A stretch of 64,000 nucleotides of DNA from contig NZ_SLVP01000002.1 of assembly GCF_004345425.1 (NCBI RefSeq), forward strand, positions 124,001 through 188,000. The letters run 5' to 3'. Shown here piece after piece: positions 17,420 to 27,900 of this stretch; within the stretch, counting starts at the first letter, position 1, and each line of letters starts with the position of its first letter. The DNA is from Paenibacillus sp. BK033 (lineage in GTDB: Bacteria > Bacillota > Bacilli > Paenibacillales > Paenibacillaceae). A model generated the notes under the pieces. That model did not search any database. It saw only the letters and a list, made by a program, of their open reading frames with translations, and was not told where the DNA came from. Position numbers and translations under genes: made by a program.

Positions 17420-18322
17420 TTAGGAAAATACTTTCACCGGCTTAAGCGCCAATGCTTGATCATCGGCCTCAAAAATTCCGATAAAAGCATCATTCTCTCC
17501 ATATAGGCGTACGAGACTGCTGGAATCGAAGGAAGCGGCCATCCGATTGTACGGTATTTTCTGCCCTCGAAGCGCCATCTCGGTAACCGACGCATTTGCT
17601 TGAACCCGCTGAAGATGATCAATGGCGATATCAGAAGGAAGCAGCTTCTCCTCCAGCCTGCCCGCAGCCTGCAGCTCCTCCAGCTCTTCAAGCGTAACGC
17701 ATTGCTCTCGCGTAATACCCCCGGACATCGTCCGGGTGAGCTCTGCCATTGCAGCCGGAACGCCAAGGGCACGGCCGATATCCACGCATAACGTGCGAAT
17801 ATACGTACCCTTGGAGCAAATGACGGAAAACGCGAAACGGGGTTTATCCGCATCAAGATCCGCATTCAGAAGATCAATCCGATGAATGGTCACTTTGCGT
17901 GATTTCCGTTCAACGGTCTTGCCTTCCCTTGCCAGCTCATAAAGCCGCTTGCCATCTACCTTCACGGCGGAAAACATCGGCGGAACCTGATCAATCTCGC
18001 CAACAAAGCTCTGCAGCACCCGCTGAACTTGCTCTCTCGTAACCTTGATTCCAGTCTGCTCTTCAAGGACTGTCCCCGTCAAGTCTTCCGTATCCGTAGC
18101 TGTGCCGAGCTGAATGACCGCTTCGTAGGCTTTTGGCCTCTCCTGTAAATATTCAACCACTCTTGTTGATCTTCCCAGGCACAGCGGCAAAACGCCGGTA
18201 ACCATGGGATCTAGAGTTCCCGCATGCCCGATACGCTTCATACGAACGATTCGCCGTACTTTCGCCACTACATCATGTGACGTCCAACCGGCAGGCTTCC
18301 ATACGGCAATAATTCCGTCCAT
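17420..18322 (-). CDS. truB: tRNA pseudouridine(55) synthase
   Basis: 300 residues. The catalytic aspartate D38 lies in GHAGTLDPMVTG; KPAGWTSHDVV at the N-terminus and CSKGTYIRTL further on are the other TruB signatures; a small PUA-like domain ends the protein. It isomerises U55 in the T-arm of tRNAs. The ATG at 18322 directly adjoins the nrnA stop, so coupling is likely. Confidence 0.96.
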   Translation of the reverse strand: MDGIIAVWKPAGWTSHDVVAKVRRIVRMKRIGHAGTLDPMVTGVLPLCLGRSTRVVEYLQERPKAYEAVIQLGTATDTEDLTGTVLEEQTGIKVTREQVQRVLQSFVGEIDQVPPMFSAVKVDGKRLYELAREGKTVERKSRKVTIHRIDLLNADLDADKPRFAFSVICSKGTYIRTLCVDIGRALGVPAAMAELTRTMSGGITREQCVTLEELEELQAAGRLEEKLLPSDIAIDHLQRVQANASVTEMALRGQKIPYNRMAASFDSSSLVRLYGENDAFIGIFEADDQALALKPVKVFS

Positions 18323-19315
18323 CTATTCATTCAACGCCTTTCTAACGGCTTCAACAAGCTCCTGCATGGCTTCGGTAAGCGTCCCTTGCATCCGGCATCC
18401 GGCCGCACGGACATGCCCGCCGCCGCCCATCGCTTGAGCAATAGCCGCAACATCCGCTTTTCCCGCGGAACGCAGACTTGCCTTCACTCCGCCATCTTCC
18501 GTTTCTTTGAAAAGAATTCCGACTTCCACGCCGTCAATATTGAGTGCGTAATTAACGATCCCTTCCAAATCATCCGGCACAGCGCCGATCTCTTTCATAT
18601 CATCCTTGCCCACGTACAGCCAGCCGATCTGCTGATCCTCCGTAAAGGTCAGCCTCGCCAAGCAGCGCTGAAGAAGCTTCAGCTTGGCCATCGTCATCTT
18701 CTCGAGCAAATGATCAGCGAGCTGGTGTCCCGGCGCGCCGAGTGAGAGCATGCGGGAAGCCACATCCATCACTTTGGGACTAGTATTGGAATAGCGGAAA
18801 CCGCCGGTATCCGTTAGCAGTCCCGTGTAGATGGCCGTTGCGCATTCCACATCGATGTTAAAACCGGACCATTCGATCAGATCATACAGGATCTCAACCG
18901 TAGCCGCCGCATTGGGACGAATGACATTAACCGCCCCAAACCCGTCATTGGTAGGGTGATGGTCGATATTAAGTATTTTTGCGTCCTGCGCAAACAAGGC
19001 TGAAACCTCGCCAATACGCCGAAAATCGGCGCAATCGACCGCAATGACATGCGTGTACGTTTGCCCCGGCTTCTCCTTGCGGTAATTGACGATTTGATCA
19101 AAGCCTCTTAAGTAATTAAGCCGTGAAGGAGATTCTCCTTCATTGATCAGCCTTTTTGTTTTCCCCAATTGATCAAGCATCCAGCCTATAACCGATGTAG
19201 AGCTGATCGCATCACCATCGGGCTGCACGTGGGAGACGACTAAGAAGTCGTCTCCTTCCCGCATAAATGCAAGTGCAGTTTCAAGCTGCTGCCCGTAGTC
19301 CGCGCCGGCCGTCAT
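18323..19315 (-). CDS. nrnA: Oligoribonuclease/pAp phosphatase NrnA (DHH family)
   Basis: 330 residues with the DHH phosphoesterase motifs: [11 protein letters not shown] (D33, D35), VDCADFRR, and DHH at 118-120, followed by the DHHA1 domain with [10 protein letters not shown]. The family degrades nanoRNA of 2-5 nucleotides and 3'-phosphoadenosine 5'-phosphate. ATG at 19315 overlaps the rbfA stop by four bases (ATGA). Placement between rbfA and truB is conserved in Bacilli. Confidence 0.94.
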   Translation of the reverse strand: MTAGADYGQQLETALAFMREGDDFLVVSHVQPDGDAISSTSVIGWMLDQLGKTKRLINEGESPSRLNYLRGFDQIVNYRKEKPGQTYTHVIAVDCADFRRIGEVSALFAQDAKILNIDHHPTNDGFGAVNVIRPNAAATVEILYDLIEWSGFNIDVECATAIYTGLLTDTGGFRYSNTSPKVMDVASRMLSLGAPGHQLADHLLEKMTMAKLKLLQRCLARLTFTEDQQIGWLYVGKDDMKEIGAVPDDLEGIVNYALNIDGVEVGILFKETEDGGVKASLRSAGKADVAAIAQAMGGGGHVRAAGCRMQGTLTEAMQELVEAVRKALNE

Positions 19316-19668
19316 TGGCCTTTATTCCCGCGGTTGATTTCTTCGAGCAGCCCCTCGATGCGGCTGCCATACTCGATGCTGCTGTCGAATTTGAACAGAA
19401 GTTCCGGTGTATGACGTAGACGCATCCGCTTGCCAAGCTCCGAACGGAGATATCCGTTTGCTTTGCCAAGCGCTTTAAGGGTTTCTTCTTTCTGTTCTTC
19501 GCTGCCGAGCACGCTGAGGTAGACACGCGCCTGGGAAAGATCGCTTGTCGCCTCAACACCCGTTACCGTAATAAATCCGATACGAGGGTCCTTCAACTCG
19601 GTCTGGATAATTTGGCTCAGCTCTTTTTTAATCTGTTCGCCGACCCGTCCTACACGAATTTTAGCCAT
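19312..19668 (-). CDS. rbfA: Ribosome-binding factor A
   Basis: 118-residue KH-fold protein ([33 protein letters not shown]). It binds the immature 30S subunit near the 16S 5' end and helps late maturation, also in the cold. ATG at 19668, seven bases after the infB stop. The overlap with nrnA downstream and close spacing to infB place it in the same operon. Confidence 0.96.
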   Translation of the reverse strand: MAKIRVGRVGEQIKKELSQIIQTELKDPRIGFITVTGVEATSDLSQARVYLSVLGSEEQKEETLKALGKANGYLRSELGKRMRLRHTPELLFKFDSSIEYGSRIEGLLEEINRGNKGQ

Positions 19669-19675
19669 GCGTTAA

Positions 19676-22465
19676 TCACCTCTCTACGGACTCCATTACG
19701 AAGGCTTCAATAATATCCCCTTCTTTGAAGTCGCTAAACCGCTCGATCGTAATACCGCACTCGTAGCCTTGAGCGACTTCTTTAACATCATCCTTGAAGC
19801 GTTTAACGGTATCCAGTTTACCTTCGAATACAACGATACCGCCGCGGATGACGCGAACTTCGGAGTTACGCGTAATTTTGCCGCTGATAACCATGCATCC
19901 TGCGATAGCGCCAACTTTGCTGAGCTTGAAGATGTTGCGTACTTCAGCTTGGCCTTGAACAACCTCTTTGAAGATTGGATCCAGCATGCCCTTCATAGCT
20001 TGCTCGATCTCTTCGATTACGTTGTAAATGACGCGATGCAGACGCACATCCACTTTCTCCTGTTGCGCGGCAAGATCAGCCTGAGGCTCAGGGCGAACGT
20101 TAAAGCCGATTACGATAGCGTTGGATGCCGCTGCCAAGTTAATATCGGACTCCGTGATCGCGCCTACGCCGCTGTGAATGATCTTGATGCGAACGCCTTC
20201 GATTTCAATTTTCGCCAGAGAGCCTTTCAGCGCCTCTGTCGAGCCTTGAACGTCAGACTTGATAATGATATTGAGCTCTTTGATCTCGCCTTCTTGAATA
20301 TGCTTGAACAGATCGTCAAGCGTAACGCGGGAATTCGCGCCAAGCTCCGACTGACGTTGCTTGATCGAGCGACGGTCCGCAATGGCTCTTGCTTTGCGTT
20401 CGTCTTCGAATACCATGAACGGATCGCCGGCTAGAGGAACTTCTGTCAGACCGGTAATCTCAACCGGAGTAGAAGGTCCCGCTTCTTTGATACGGCGGCC
20501 TTTATCGTTCACCATTGCGCGGACGCGACCGAAGCAGTTGCCGGCAACGAAAGCATCGCCGATCTTAAGCGAGCCGTGCTGCACGAGAACGCGAGCTACC
20601 GGACCTTTACCTTTGTCAAGCTCGGCTTCGATAACCGTACCGCGTGCGCGTTTGTCCGCATTCGCTTTGTAATCATTAACTTCAGCTACGAGCAGAATCA
20701 TCTCGAGCAGCTCTTCCAGTCCGAGACGTTGCTTAGCCGATACGTTCACGAAGATGGTATCGCCGCCCCACTCTTCCGGAACAAGCTCGTATTCGGTAAG
20801 CGCCTGCTTGATTTTGTCAGGATCTGCGTCCGGTTTATCGATTTTGTTAACCGCAACGATAATAGGTACGCCAGCGGCCTTTGCATGGTTGACCGCTTCA
20901 ACGGTTTGAGGCATAACGCCGTCATCGGCTGCAACTACGATAATCGTAATATCCGTTACTTGAGCACCGCGAGCACGCATAAGCGTAAACGCTTCGTGAC
21001 CCGGCGTATCGAGGAACGTAATTTTCTTATGATTGATCTCAACCTGATAAGCACCGATATGCTGCGTGATGCCGCCAGCTTCGCCGCCGGTTACGTTCGT
21101 ATGGCGAATAGCATCAAGCAGAGTTGTTTTACCGTGGTCAACGTGACCCATGATCGTAACAACCGGTGGACGAGTAGTCAGATCCGCTTCGTCATCCACT
21201 TCTTCCACGGTTTCGAAGGTATCTTCTTCAACCGGAATTTTCACTTCAACCTCTACGCCAAATTCCTGTGCGATCAAAAGAATCGTATCCATATCCAGCT
21301 CTTGGTTAATGGTCGCCATTACGCCAAGAGAAATCAGTTTCTTGATGACCTCGGAAGCATCCTTATGCAGAAGCTTTGCCAGATCGCCTACTGTCATTGT
21401 ACCGCGAACAATGATTTTCTTAGGCGTATTGTCGATTTTCTCCCGTGGAGGCTGTTGGGAATGGTTACGGTTATTTCTGCCGCCTTTGCCGCGGTTGTTA
21501 GAGTTTGTTCTGAAGTTCGGCTTGCCGTCGTCAAAACGCTTCTGGCTGCCGCTGTTATTTACTCTGCTCTTGTTTACTGCGTTGTTGCCTTTGCGGTTGT
21601 TTGTTTCGCCTGCGGCAGTACCACGCGAAGTTGGTGCCGGACGGGCCGCATCAAACGAACGGTTTTGGCCGCCGCCTTGACCTGGCGGACGATTGCCGCC
21701 CGGCGCGCCGCCTTGGCCCTGCGGACGGTTGCCGCCTGGTGCGCCGCCTTGACCCTGCGGACGGTTAAATCCGCCGCCTTGACCCTGTGGACGATTGCCG
21801 CCTTGACCGCCTTGACCCGGCGGACGATTGTATCCGCCGCCGCCCTGCGGGCGATTACCGCCTTGGCCGCCTTGACCTTGCGGACGGTTGTATCCGCCGC
21901 CCTGCGGGCGATTGCCGCCTTGGCCGCCTTGACCTTGCGGACGGTTGCCTTGGTAGGAACCTTGACGGTTACCGCTGTGCTGCGGTCTGTTATTATTGCT
22001 GGAGCTGCTGCCGCCGGCAGTAGGGTTGGCTTGGCTTGAAGCCGTGTTGCTTGTATTTTCTTGCTGACTTTGCGGACGTTGTTCTTGTTGCGATTGGTTG
22101 GTTTCGGATGTCGTTTTAATAGAATTCATAGGCCCCTGTCTGTCCTGAGATAGATTTTTTTGTACCGTTTGATTAGGTTGCGGCTTGCTTGCAGTCTGCG
22201 CCTGTGGCTGAGGTGCCGCCGATACGGTAGCACTGCCGGATTCCTGGGCACGCTTTGCGGCCGCATTTTGCTTAATATCGCGGAAGAAGCCTTCCACTTT
22301 TTGAACCATTTCGTTTTCCATGACACTCATATGATTATTAACGGGCAGATTAAGCCGTTTAAGAATCGTTATAATTTCTTTACTGCTCATGTTTAGCGAT
22401 TTCGCGTATTCGTATACGCGGGTTTTATCTTTATTGTCCTTGCTGTTGTCCTGTTGTTTGCTCAA
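19676..22465 (-). CDS. infB: Translation initiation factor IF-2
   Basis: 929 residues. An N-terminal IF2-N module (about 15-65), a long low-complexity linker (70-345) and a second IF2-N module (350-405) lead to the GTPase domain, whose G1 motif GHVDHGKT is at 440-447, followed by DTPGHEAF and NKIDKP. The C-terminal domains bind fMet-tRNA. It delivers initiator tRNA to the 30S subunit. The linker holds a Gly/Asn/Arg/Pro/Gln repeat block (residues about 170-267) that makes the protein well over 200 residues longer than Bacillus IF2. TTG start at 22465 after GGAGGTGG; the start overlaps the end of ylxQ by 35 bases. Confidence 0.97.
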   Translation of the reverse strand: MSKQQDNSKDNKDKTRVYEYAKSLNMSSKEIITILKRLNLPVNNHMSVMENEMVQKVEGFFRDIKQNAAAKRAQESGSATVSAAPQPQAQTASKPQPNQTVQKNLSQDRQGPMNSIKTTSETNQSQQEQRPQSQQENTSNTASSQANPTAGGSSSSNNNRPQHSGNRQGSYQGNRPQGQGGQGGNRPQGGGYNRPQGQGGQGGNRPQGGGGYNRPPGQGGQGGNRPQGQGGGFNRPQGQGGAPGGNRPQGQGGAPGGNRPPGQGGGQNRSFDAARPAPTSRGTAAGETNNRKGNNAVNKSRVNNSGSQKRFDDGKPNFRTNSNNRGKGGRNNRNHSQQPPREKIDNTPKKIIVRGTMTVGDLAKLLHKDASEVIKKLISLGVMATINQELDMDTILLIAQEFGVEVEVKIPVEEDTFETVEEVDDEADLTTRPPVVTIMGHVDHGKTTLLDAIRHTNVTGGEAGGITQHIGAYQVEINHKKITFLDTPGHEAFTLMRARGAQVTDITIIVVAADDGVMPQTVEAVNHAKAAGVPIIVAVNKIDKPDADPDKIKQALTEYELVPEEWGGDTIFVNVSAKQRLGLEELLEMILLVAEVNDYKANADKRARGTVIEAELDKGKGPVARVLVQHGSLKIGDAFVAGNCFGRVRAMVNDKGRRIKEAGPSTPVEITGLTEVPLAGDPFMVFEDERKARAIADRRSIKQRQSELGANSRVTLDDLFKHIQEGEIKELNIIIKSDVQGSTEALKGSLAKIEIEGVRIKIIHSGVGAITESDINLAAASNAIVIGFNVRPEPQADLAAQQEKVDVRLHRVIYNVIEEIEQAMKGMLDPIFKEVVQGQAEVRNIFKLSKVGAIAGCMVISGKITRNSEVRVIRGGIVVFEGKLDTVKRFKDDVKEVAQGYECGITIERFSDFKEGDIIEAFVMESVER
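21665..21960 (-). repeat. In-frame repeat block in infB (NRPQG units)
   Basis: About 296 bases encoding imperfect repeats built from [18 protein letters not shown] and [11 protein letters not shown]. Codons vary between copies while the amino acids stay similar, so the pattern is kept at protein level. Low-complexity and likely length-variable between strains. Confidence 0.85.
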
Positions 22466-22787
22466 TATTATCCACCTCCGAATTTTGACTCAGATGACCT
22501 GCAATCATTTTTCCGAACTTTGCGTCAGTTACCGCCAGTACGACTCGTTCCGGCTTTCCAATGGCCTTTCCAAGCTGATCGCGGTCAAATGCTTCGGCGA
22601 GCTGTACCCCGTAGGTGTTGCATTTGTCGCGAAACTTCTTCTTCGTGTTTGGAGAAGCATCACCCGCTATAATAACGAGCTGCGCTTCACCCTTACGAAC
22701 CGCCTTGAGCACAATTTCATCTCCGGTAATAAGCTTTCCGGCTCTCATGGCCATTCCGAGCGAAGACAAGCCTTTATTCATCTTCAT
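22431..22787 (-). CDS. ylxQ: YlxQ, L7Ae/L30e-family RNA-binding protein
   Basis: 118 residues with the L7Ae fold (GLAMRAGKL-like segment, [20 protein letters not shown]). Such proteins bind kink-turn RNA; in Bacillus YlxQ was tested for k-turn binding and its cellular target remains unclear. It overlaps rnpM upstream by 14 bases and infB downstream by 35 bases, so translation of the three is tightly linked. ATG at 22787 follows GGGAAAG; a second ATG two codons later is possible. Confidence 0.88.
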   Translation of the reverse strand: MKMNKGLSSLGMAMRAGKLITGDEIVLKAVRKGEAQLVIIAGDASPNTKKKFRDKCNTYGVQLAEAFDRDQLGKAIGKPERVVLAVTDAKFGKMIAGHLSQNSEVDNIEQTTGQQQGQ

Positions 22788-23088
22788 CGCTTTCCCGCTC
22801 CTTGCCTGCCAGAAACTCGTCTTCTACCGCTATGAAATCCTGTTCAAGCTGGTCGTAAATCGATGCGTCGACTGCCTGCTTTAATGCCCGGTCAAGCGCC
22901 TTGGACTTCTTAGCCAGCTTAAAGCAGCTGACCTGTCCACATAAATAGGCGCCGCGACCGGCTTTTTTCCCCGTCAGGTCTATAAGCACTTCTTCGTTTG
23001 GTGTCCGAACAACCCGGATGAGTTCTCTCTTTGGCTTCATTTCTTGGCATGCCACGCACTTGCGAAGCGGCACTTTTCTCGGTCTCAC
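22774..23088 (-). CDS. rnpM: RNase P modulator RnpM (YlxR)
   Basis: 104 residues of the YlxR family: N-terminal RKVPLRKCVACQEMKPKREL with C11 and C14, central GRGAYLCG, and a charged tail (ERESDEDE). The Bacillus homologue binds RNase P RNA and modulates its activity; earlier names are YlxR and a nucleoid/transcription regulator. GTG at 23088 follows AGGAGGGG. Sits between nusA and ylxQ as in other Firmicutes. Confidence 0.9.
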   Translation of the reverse strand: MRPRKVPLRKCVACQEMKPKRELIRVVRTPNEEVLIDLTGKKAGRGAYLCGQVSCFKLAKKSKALDRALKQAVDASIYDQLEQDFIAVEDEFLAGKERESDEDE

Positions 23089-23137
23089 CGCACACCCCTC
23101 CTTTGCCCGTTAATGGACCCAAGATGCGAGCCTGTTA

Positions 23138-24235
23138 TTAATCGATAGAAACGGAATCCTGGTGCATGGTGCCGGTCGACGTTTTCGGACGGCCGTACTC
23201 CTGCTCCGCTTGGGTTTCGCTCTTGATATCGATTTTCCAGCCAGTCAGCTTCGCGGCAAGGCGCGCGTTCTGACCTTTAATGCCGATTGCAAGAGACAGC
23301 TGGTAATCAGGTACGATTACGCGGGCCATTTTCTCCTGTTCGAATACGATAACCTCCAGCACCTTCGACGGGCTGAGCGCATTCGCGACGTATTCCTCTA
23401 CGCTCTCCGACCAGCGAACGATATCGATCTTCTCGCCGGTAAGCTCGTTAACGATGGTTTGTACGCGCATGCCTTTCGGACCTACGCAGGATCCAACCGG
23501 ATCAACCTCTTCGTTGCGCGAATAAACGGCGATCTTCGAACGGTAGCCGGCTTCGCGGGCAACGGAACGAATCTCGACGACGCCGTCGTAAATTTCCGGA
23601 ACCTCAAGCTCGAAGAGACGCTTAAGAAGCCCTGGGTGAGTACGGGACAAAATAATTTGCGGCCCTTTAGTCGTGTTCTCTACTTTAGTAATATACGATT
23701 TCACGCGGTCGCCGTGCTTAAATTTGTCCGTAGGCATCAGCTCGGTAAGCGGAAGAACCGCTTCAACCTTGCCAAGGTCGACAAACAGGTTGCGCGTATC
23801 CTGGCGCTGCACGATACCGTTAACGATATCCTCTTCCTTGTCGATAAACGCGTTGTAGATCAGACCGCGTTCCGCTTCGCGTATACGCTGCGTAACGACC
23901 TGTTTAGCGGTCTGGGCGGCAATACGGCCAAAGTCGCGGGGCGTAACCTCGATATCCGCGATATCGTCCAGCGCGTAGTGCGGGTTAATCTCCCGCGCGG
24001 CGTCAACGGTAATTTCAAGACGCGGATCGAGCACTTCGTCTACTACCGTCTTGCGCGCGTATACTTTAATAACGCCGCTGTGGCGGTTAATGTCCACGCG
24101 TACATTCTGCGCCGTATTGAAGTTGCGCTTGTAACTCGATATCAAAGCCGCTTCAATCGCTTCTAACAGCACTTCCTTTGCAATCCCTTTATCCCTCTCG
24201 ATTTCCGACAATGCTTCAATAAAATCCATGCTCAT
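23138..24235 (-). CDS. nusA: Transcription termination/antitermination factor NusA
   Basis: 365 residues, the short Firmicute form: N-terminal RNA polymerase-binding domain, S1 domain (EDIVNGIVQRQDTRNLFVDL), then KH1 and KH2 (DPVGSCVGPKGMRVQTIVNEL; LSLAIGIKGQNARLAAKL). It lacks the acidic C-terminal repeats of proteobacteria. It promotes pausing and termination at weak hairpins and is autoregulated in Bacillus through a leader terminator; a similar structure is visible before rimP. ATG at 24235, with an ATG two codons later as alternative. Confidence 0.96.
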   Translation of the reverse strand: MSMDFIEALSEIERDKGIAKEVLLEAIEAALISSYKRNFNTAQNVRVDINRHSGVIKVYARKTVVDEVLDPRLEITVDAAREINPHYALDDIADIEVTPRDFGRIAAQTAKQVVTQRIREAERGLIYNAFIDKEEDIVNGIVQRQDTRNLFVDLGKVEAVLPLTELMPTDKFKHGDRVKSYITKVENTTKGPQIILSRTHPGLLKRLFELEVPEIYDGVVEIRSVAREAGYRSKIAVYSRNEEVDPVGSCVGPKGMRVQTIVNELTGEKIDIVRWSESVEEYVANALSPSKVLEVIVFEQEKMARVIVPDYQLSLAIGIKGQNARLAAKLTGWKIDIKSETQAEQEYGRPKTSTGTMHQDSVSID

Positions 24236-24272
24236 TGGAATGGGGTTCCCCCTTTCAAAAATAAACCGCTAT

Positions 24273-24734
24273 TTAGAACACAATCGCAAGACGAGCGCTC
24301 GCGACCTTGGCGTACGGAATGACATGCTCTTTTTTGCCGATTTTTACGGTAGCCTGTTCACCGTCAAAAGCGGTAAGCTGTCCTTCAAATTCCTTCGAAC
24401 CGTCAAGCGGCTCGTAAGTCGTTATGTAGACATGCTTGCCTACGGCCTTGCGAACATCTTCCGGTTTCTTAAGCGGACGCTCCGCCCCCGGGGATGATAC
24501 TTCCAGGAAGTAAGCATCGGATACCGGATCGTTTTTATCCAATTCCTCGCTCAAAAATTCGCTGATTCTGCCGCATTCGTCAATATCGATGCCGCCTTCC
24601 TTGTCTACGAACACCCGAAGGAAGAAGTTGCTGCCTTCCTTGACGTACTCAATATCAACAAGTTCAAATCCATTGCTGTTGAGGAAAGGAGTAACCATAG
24701 CCTCAACGACGGTTTTGATTTTGGATGTGCTCAA
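24273..24734 (-). CDS. rimP: Ribosome maturation factor RimP
   Basis: 153 residues: alpha/beta N-terminal domain ([47 protein letters not shown]) and a C-terminal SH3-like barrel. It assists 30S assembly near S12/S19. First gene of the nusA-infB operon. TTG at 24734 lies nine bases after AGGAGG; no better start is near. Its 127-base leader carries two hairpins and a T-tract. Confidence 0.95.
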   Translation of the reverse strand: MSTSKIKTVVEAMVTPFLNSNGFELVDIEYVKEGSNFFLRVFVDKEGGIDIDECGRISEFLSEELDKNDPVSDAYFLEVSSPGAERPLKKPEDVRKAVGKHVYITTYEPLDGSKEFEGQLTAFDGEQATVKIGKKEHVIPYAKVASARLAIVF

Positions 24735-24785
24735 TCGGTGTAACCTCCTGTTTCTTCATACGCCTGCCAGCGGCCCATTCATATG

Positions 24786-24831
24786 CGAAAAAAGCCGTTT
24801 ACAAAACGTAAAGAGTGGGTTTCCCCACTCT
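24786..24831 (-). promoter_or_regulatory. Attenuator-like leader structure before rimP-nusA
   Basis: In mRNA sense: a perfect 8-bp stem AGAGTGGG/CCCACTCT with a GAAA tetraloop (24812-24831), then a weak stem CGTTT-TGT-AAACG, then GGC and TTTTTT (24788-24793). A weak hairpin plus T-tract is the kind of terminator that needs NusA, and the operon encodes NusA. Confidence 0.5.
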
Positions 24832-24867
24832 CTGCTTCAAGTCTCTATCCACATCATTGCCACAAAA

Positions 24868-24896
24868 ATTATATCATAACCGCATAGGGGTGACAA
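24868..24896 (-). promoter_or_regulatory. Sigma-A promoter for the rimP-nusA-infB operon
   Basis: Minus strand: TTGTCA (24891-24896, 5 of 6), 17-base spacer, perfect TATAAT (24868-24873) with an upstream TG (extended -10). It is the strongest promoter in the window and begins 25 bases after the polC stop. Confidence 0.85.
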
Positions 24897-24920
24897 GAAA
24901 TGTTTTCTAACACGCAACGT

Positions 24921-27900
24921 CTAGAACAAGGACAGCTGGTTGGATTCCGGCAATCCGCGGAAGCATCCCATGCCCGTCAATACCTCGATAACGGTCTTAC
25001 TCGCCTTGGATCTCTGCTGGAAATCTTCAATGGACAGGAACTCTCCCGCATCCTTGGCAGCCGCTATATTGCGCGCGGCATTTTCCCCGATACCGGCAAT
25101 GGCCGAAAACGGAGGAATAAGCGTTTCGCCGTCAACGATAAATTTCGTTGCATCCGAACGATACAGATCGATCGGTTTGAAGGAGAAGCCGCGGGCTGTC
25201 ATCTCTAGTGCCATTTCCAGCAAGGAAATGCTGTTCTTTTCTTTGGTCGTGGCGTTAAAGCCCTTGTCCTCGATCTCGATAATCTTCTTCTGAATGGCAT
25301 CGTAGCCTTGACAGAGCAGCTCGAGATCAAAGTCTTCCGCGCGAACCGAGAAATACGTTGCATAGTATTGAATCGGATAATACAGCTTGAAGTAGGCGGT
25401 CCGCACCGCGGAAATAACGTAAGCGGCGGCATGGGCCTTCGGGAACATGTATTCAATCCGAAGACAGGAATCAATGTACCAGGCCGGCACCTTGCAGCGC
25501 TTCATCTCTTCGATCCATTCCGGAGTAAGGCCTCTGCCTTTACGCACGCTTTCCGTGATTTTGAAGGCGAGTCCGGCATCCATGCCCGCTTTATAGATCA
25601 GATACAGCATGATATCGTCACGACAGCCGATAACGGTCTTGATGTTGCAAGTGCCCTTCTTGATCAGCTCCTGAGCATTGCCAAGCCATACCCCGGTACC
25701 ATGCGACAATCCCGAAATCTGAAGCAAGTCGGCAAACGACGATGGCTGCGTCTCCTGAAGCATCTGCCGAACGAACTTCGTGCCCATCTCCGGAACGCCG
25801 TATGTCGCTACCGGTGTCCGGATCTGCTCAGGGGTCACGCCTAACGCTTTCGTCGAATTGAACATGCTCATTACTTTAGGGTCGTTCATCGGAATAGTCG
25901 TCGGATCGACACCCGTCAAATCCTGCAGCATCCGCATCATGGTCGGATCATCGTGCCCCAAAATATCAAGCTTCAGCAAGTTGGCTTCAAAGGCGTGATA
26001 ATCGAAATGCGTCGTCTTCCACTCCGCGTTCACGTCATCCGCCGGGTATTGCACCGGAGTAATGTCTTCGACTTCCATGTAGTTCGGAACAACAACGATA
26101 CCGCCCGGATGCTGGCCCGTACTCCGCTTCACGCCGGTTACACCGGAAGCAAGGCGCGACAATTCCGCGCTGCGCCATGTTTTGCCATGATCCTCGGCAT
26201 ACTTGCGCGCAAATCCATAACCGGTTTTTTCGGCTACCGTACCGATTGTGCCGGCACGGAAAACGCATTTGTCGCCGAACATGATTTTGGTAAAGTTATG
26301 CGCCGTAGGCTGGTATTCACCGGAGAAATTAAGATCGATATCGGGAACTTTATCGCCCTTGAAACCAAGGAAGGTCTCAAACGGGATATCCTGTCCTTCT
26401 CCTTTCATCGGCAGATTGCATTTCGGACAATTTTTGTCCGGCAAGTCGAATCCACTCGGGACGCTGCCGTCAAGGAACCATTCGCTATGCCGGCATTCCG
26501 GATTTTTGCACAAATAATGCGCTGGCAGCGGATTAACCTCTGATATGCCCAAGAATGTCGCAACCACGGAAGAGCCTACCGATCCCCGCGAACCTACGAG
26601 GTATCCGTCGGCATTGGACTTCTTAACGAGCTTTTCCGAAATCAAGTAGTTCGCGGAGAAGCCGAATTTGATAATCGGCACAAGTTCCTTCTCAAGCCGG
26701 TCGATAACGACTTGAGGAAGCTCATCCCCGTACATAGATTTCGCCGTGTTATAGCATGTGCTCCGAATTTCTTCTTCCGCCCCTTCGATAATCGGGGTAA
26801 ACAGCTTGTCCGGGAACATCTCGAACGGCTCGAAACGGTCGGCAAGCTCGTTTGTGTTCTTGACAACGACCTCGTATGCCCGCGCTTCACCGAGGAAGGC
26901 GAACTCACGAAGCATCTCGTCGGTCGTCCGCAAATGGGCATCCGGCTTCCGGATGTCCTTCAGGGGGCTGAATCCGGTAATGCCGTGAATCGCGATATCG
27001 CGATACAGCTTGTCCCGAGGATTCAAATAATGGACGTTCCCCGTTGCGATAACAGGCTTGCCAAGCTCATCGCCGATTTCGCAAATACGGCGCATGGCCT
27101 GCTCGATTTCAGCGCGGCTGCCTACAAGTCCTTTATCTACAAGATGCATGTAAAAGTCCACCGGCTGGATTTCGAGCACATCGTAGAACCGGGCAACTTC
27201 AAGAGCTTCTTCATAAGATTTATTTAGCACCGTCTCGAAGAATTCACCCTTCTCGCAGCCGGAAATGACAAGAATGCCTTCTCGCATGTCGACAAGCTTG
27301 CTCTTCGGAATACAAGCAACGCGTTTGAAATGCTCGGTATGGGAAATCGAAACCATCTTGAACAGATTTTTTTTGCCGACTGCGTTTAACGCGTAAATGT
27401 TGCAATGGAACGGCCGGGAATTGGAAATGTCCAGACCGACATAATCGTTTAATTGATGAAGTCCCGTAATATTGCGTTCAGCCGCGTCATTGATAAGGCC
27501 GTACATTACACCGCCGAGAGCAACGGAGTCGTCCACGGCACGGTGATGATTCTCAAGAGAAACTTTGTATTTTGCGGATAACGTATTAAGACGATGATTC
27601 TTAAGCGTCGGGTGAAGAAATCTTGCGAGCTCCAGCGTATCGAGCACGGGATTCGTTAATTCCGGCAGGCCGATAGACTTGAGATTGGCTTGAATAAACC
27701 CGATATCAAACCTTGCGTTATGGGCGACCAGAATGCAATCCCCTATAAACTCGACAAATTCGCGAAGCTTCGGCTCAAGCTCCGGCGCGTCCTTAACCAT
27801 ATCGTCATTGATGTTGGTCAACTGCTGAATATGGTAAGGGATTTTCTCATGAGGGTTGATAAAGGTGGAAAAACGGTCAATCTCCTTGCCGTTCTGCATT

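Noticed and set aside
21665..21960. Regular repeats that could be taken for a CRISPR-like array
   Set aside because: The repeats are in frame inside infB, unequal in length, and vary at third codon positions; there are no unique spacers of fixed length.
20576..22039. 487-residue plus-strand frame opposite infB
   Set aside because: Antisense shadow; its Leu/Ala/Thr-rich end simply mirrors the Gly/Pro/Gln repeats of IF2.
24812..24831. Terminator of polC
   Set aside because: The hairpin lies downstream of the rimP promoter, so it belongs to the rimP leader; it is also not directly followed by a T-run.
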